From Cryptomeria japonica (taxonomy: Eukaryota; Streptophyta; Pinopsida; Cupressales; Cupressaceae): a DNA stretch of 64,000 nucleotides. Shown one piece after another: positions 62,010 through 64,000 of this stretch. The position numbers were made by a program, and so were the translations under genes. Under the pieces are notes generated by a model. That model was given only the letters and a program-made list of their open reading frames with translations, did not search any database and was not told the DNA's origin. Where the stretch lies: NCBI RefSeq assembly GCF_030272615.1, contig NC_081405.1, positions 575,343,752 through 575,407,751 of the forward strand. Direction: 5' to 3'. How positions within the stretch are numbered: position 1 is the stretch's first letter; every line of letters starts with the position of its first letter.

Positions 62010-62134
62010 TATGAATTCTATTATATTTTATTTTGTTAAGCTTTTGTAACCATTGTAACAATATGAAAAATATTTGCATTACTCTCCTCTCGAGGTTAGT
62101 GTAGGATTTTTTTTTGATTCTTAACTTCCGTACA

Positions 62135-62260
62135 TGATTGAGTGGGACCATGGAATTTTGGGGTGCCATGGCCTAGACTATACTTAGGTATTTTTAAGCA
62201 TAGTATAGGTTATTCATGAGGTGGGAGGAAATTAGATAATTATTTAGGAATGGATGTTTA
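62135..62260. repeat. long direct repeat, right copy (remainder)
   Basis: Continues the copy cut at 54060: ATTGAGTGGGACCATGG.ATTTTGGGGTGCC lines up with ATTGAGCAGGAGCATGG.CTTTGGGGTACC near 49350. The end is not sharp. Confidence 0.55.
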
Positions 62261-63644
62261 TAGATAAGGATATGATCCTTTGTTGAGAACTCCTTGTTTC
62301 AACAGTTCTATAAATAAAATAGTTATAGATAAGTAAGGGAGAGAAAAAATGTATGGTATGTAAGAAATTAAATTATTGTGATGGAAGGAGTTTCAAGAAT
62401 CATATAAGATTGACAATGAGAAAAAAGAGAAGTACGTAAATGTGCAAAATAAAAATTTATTAGGGTGTATAATAATGGAAAGAAAAATAAAAAATTCAAT
62501 ATAACTCTACATAAAAAATGAAATTTTTAAATGGGCATGTACTATAGAAATTAGGTCATTAAATGAAACCTGGAAATAAAATGAAATATCATTCTTAAGT
62601 AAATTAGACTAAGTAATTTATTTTATCAAAATTAAATAAAAGTTCCTAATATAAACTAGTTAGATCTCTATGAGACAGTATTGGTAAAATAACAAAGAAA
62701 CCCAAATTTAGAAATAAAAAAATAACAAATAATAGCTATAAAATATGAGTAAGTAATTGAAATTATAAAATAAAGAGTTTTGTTGCACCTACCATGGGAG
62801 TGCATACTTAAATAATGAATAAAACATGAATGCGATGATATTATAAATATTTGAAAATAATTATATGATAATAGAATTGTAATACCAATGAGAAATAGAG
62901 CAGAGGTAATTATCTCAAGGGTGCTAATTGTATTAGGTCCAAATGAAGAAAGAAATATTTAGAGTTTTATACTCTTAATAATTCATGCTTTTTGACACCT
63001 TTCATTTTTCATAAATTAGAGATATATATGAAAAAATTCTATTGTAATATTGTACGTATGAAAGGGATATATAGAAAGATAATTAATTAGTTGAAATAAT
63101 GCTACTTGAAGAAGCAAGACTATTAGAGATAAATATTGCATTAAAAATGTTTTTTGTGAAAAATGAGAACGAATGAGAAATAACAAGAAAAAACAATAGA
63201 TGTTAAAAAAATTCACAACGAATTTTGTAAACTAAGTAGTTATGGGAAGTCTTGAGGGATAGAAAAAAGCAAGGATGGTTAAACATGTCAAATATATGAA
63301 TATTGGTTGGGAAATTTTTTAAAAGAAAATAATGTTGACCCTTACTAATAATCCATACAAAATTTGTTTATAGTAATTAGATTAAATTAAAATTTATTAT
63401 AGTTAAAAGAAATCTTATATGATAGACAAATATATCTATAATAAAATTGACATAGTCAAATATAACGAGAATAGAAATTTTGACTTCAATATTTTCAAAA
63501 AGGATGAGTTGTGTTCAAATTAAGAGTACTCATATCTTCTAAAGAATTATGAAAATTTTACATACATGTTCATACTTGACCTAGAAGAAATATGTTGAAA
63601 GTTTTAAAATAATAATGGCTAAAGAATAAGATGGCTCTATAAAC
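62261..63644. other. no feature recognised
   Basis: Strongly AT-rich sequence without a supportable reading frame or repeat. Confidence 0.4.
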
Positions 63645-64000
63645 TGCTAAAGATGTCCTCACTTAATTAAATAGATATTTATTATTTATTTAATTATTTT
63701 CATATGACATTTTTATACTATTATTTAAAAAATGCTCTTATATATTTAATTAATTCATTATCCTCTTATGTCCAATCCTATCCTTCCAACTTGTTTACAT
63801 GGATCATAATCTCTATTGGTAGTCATGTGACAACTATCCCACTTTGTCATTTCTTCACACATGTAGATTTATTGAATTCAAAAATTTGACCCCACCTATT
63901 AATCTCATATATTCCTTCAAATTAACCACTTAATATTATTCACTCTCTTCCACCTCCTAATCTTATCTGTCAATCTCACATTAACATCTTAATAATGTTC
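63645..64000 (+). repeat. diverged partial LTR related to the Tat-like element, cut by the window end
   Basis: AAGATGTCCTCACTTAATTAAATAG, an AT-rich hairpin (AATTAAATAGATA and TATTTATTTAATT, one mismatch, at 63664-63694), TTAATTAATTCATTATCCTCTT, and CACCTATTAATCTCAT line up in order with the first 350 bp of the LTR at 16705. Similarity is moderate and partly low-complexity, so the call is tentative. Confidence 0.45.

Larger units (their letters stand above)
54061..62134 (+). mobile_element. Ty1/copia element with LTRs each hit by a different solo LTR
   Basis: Plus-strand element: 5' LTR 54061-56354, primer site 56357-56368, gag-pol to about 60170, purine-rich tract (GACAAGTGGCAGAA, 60243-60256) and 3' LTR 60257-62134. 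Flanks TCATT and TGATT are a four-of-five target duplication. It sits in the right copy of the 48-kb direct repeat, which resumes at 62135. After removing the inserts and one tandem duplication, the two LTRs are 896 and 894 bp. The coding part is full of stops and frameshifts. Confidence 0.87.
60257..62134 (+). repeat. 3' LTR of the copia element (with insert and tandem duplication)
   Basis: Starts TGTTGGGAAAATGG and ends TTAACTTCCGTACA. It contains the 60482-61322 solo LTR and a 138-bp tandem duplication at 61734-62009 (both units start TTGGTACTCTTGTGAAGAG), which the 5' LTR lacks. Confidence 0.85.

Overview
The window looks like intergenic DNA from a large plant nuclear genome, probably a gymnosperm (inference). 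It is AT-rich and nearly gene-free, and most of it is LTR retrotransposons of different ages nested in one another: Ty3/gypsy chromoviruses, a Tat/Ogre-like gypsy element and several Ty1/copia elements. Every retroelement reading frame I could follow is broken. The only host-like gene is a short RING-H2 finger reading frame at 4268-4735.

Layout. 1-3.9 kb: a small LTR-bounded element (186-2443) beside a minus-strand copia gag/protease fragment. 3.9-6.1 kb: the RING-H2 gene, then a dispersed repeat that recurs at 46 kb. 6.7-13.8 kb: an old minus-strand chromovirus (RT, RNase H, integrase, chromodomain) split twice. One insert is a 3.7-kb solo LTR (8256-11940) with a perfect 5-bp target duplication (CAATG). 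The other is a 1.05-kb poly(A)-type retroposon (12351-13402) with an unfamiliar coiled-coil reading frame. 13.8-16.7 kb: non-coding, ending in a probable LTR piece.

16.7-36.5 kb: a 19.8-kb Tat-like element. It keeps gag, protease and the integrase C-terminus but has lost RT, RNase H and the integrase core. Its LTRs carry runs of perfect hairpins, and its 3' part has an antisense plant-mobile-domain reading frame and a second family of hairpin repeats. A nearly complete chromovirus (25977-33836, target duplication CCCCA) sits inside it. That chromovirus has a single gag-pol frame with 11 stops and no detected frameshift, and every stop is of the C-to-T deamination class.

36.5-44.4 kb: a minus-strand copia gag-integrase relic, then a second long LTR (41234-44424) built like the 8-12 kb one, with a GC-rich palindromic island at the same relative position. 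44.4-54 kb: mostly unrecognised, with a pair of direct repeats (48447-49480 and 53103 onward) that may be LTRs. 54.1-62.1 kb: a plus-strand copia element that interrupts the right-hand direct repeat; each of its two LTRs has been hit by its own solo LTR. The last 350 bp resemble the Tat-element LTR.

The genes do not act together as a pathway; the window records insertion, solo-LTR formation and cytosine-deamination decay. The most unusual features are the covarying hairpin series, the GC islands in the long LTRs, the antisense plant mobile domain and the coiled-coil retroposon. All assignments come from reading the sequence by eye; no database search or alignment program was run.
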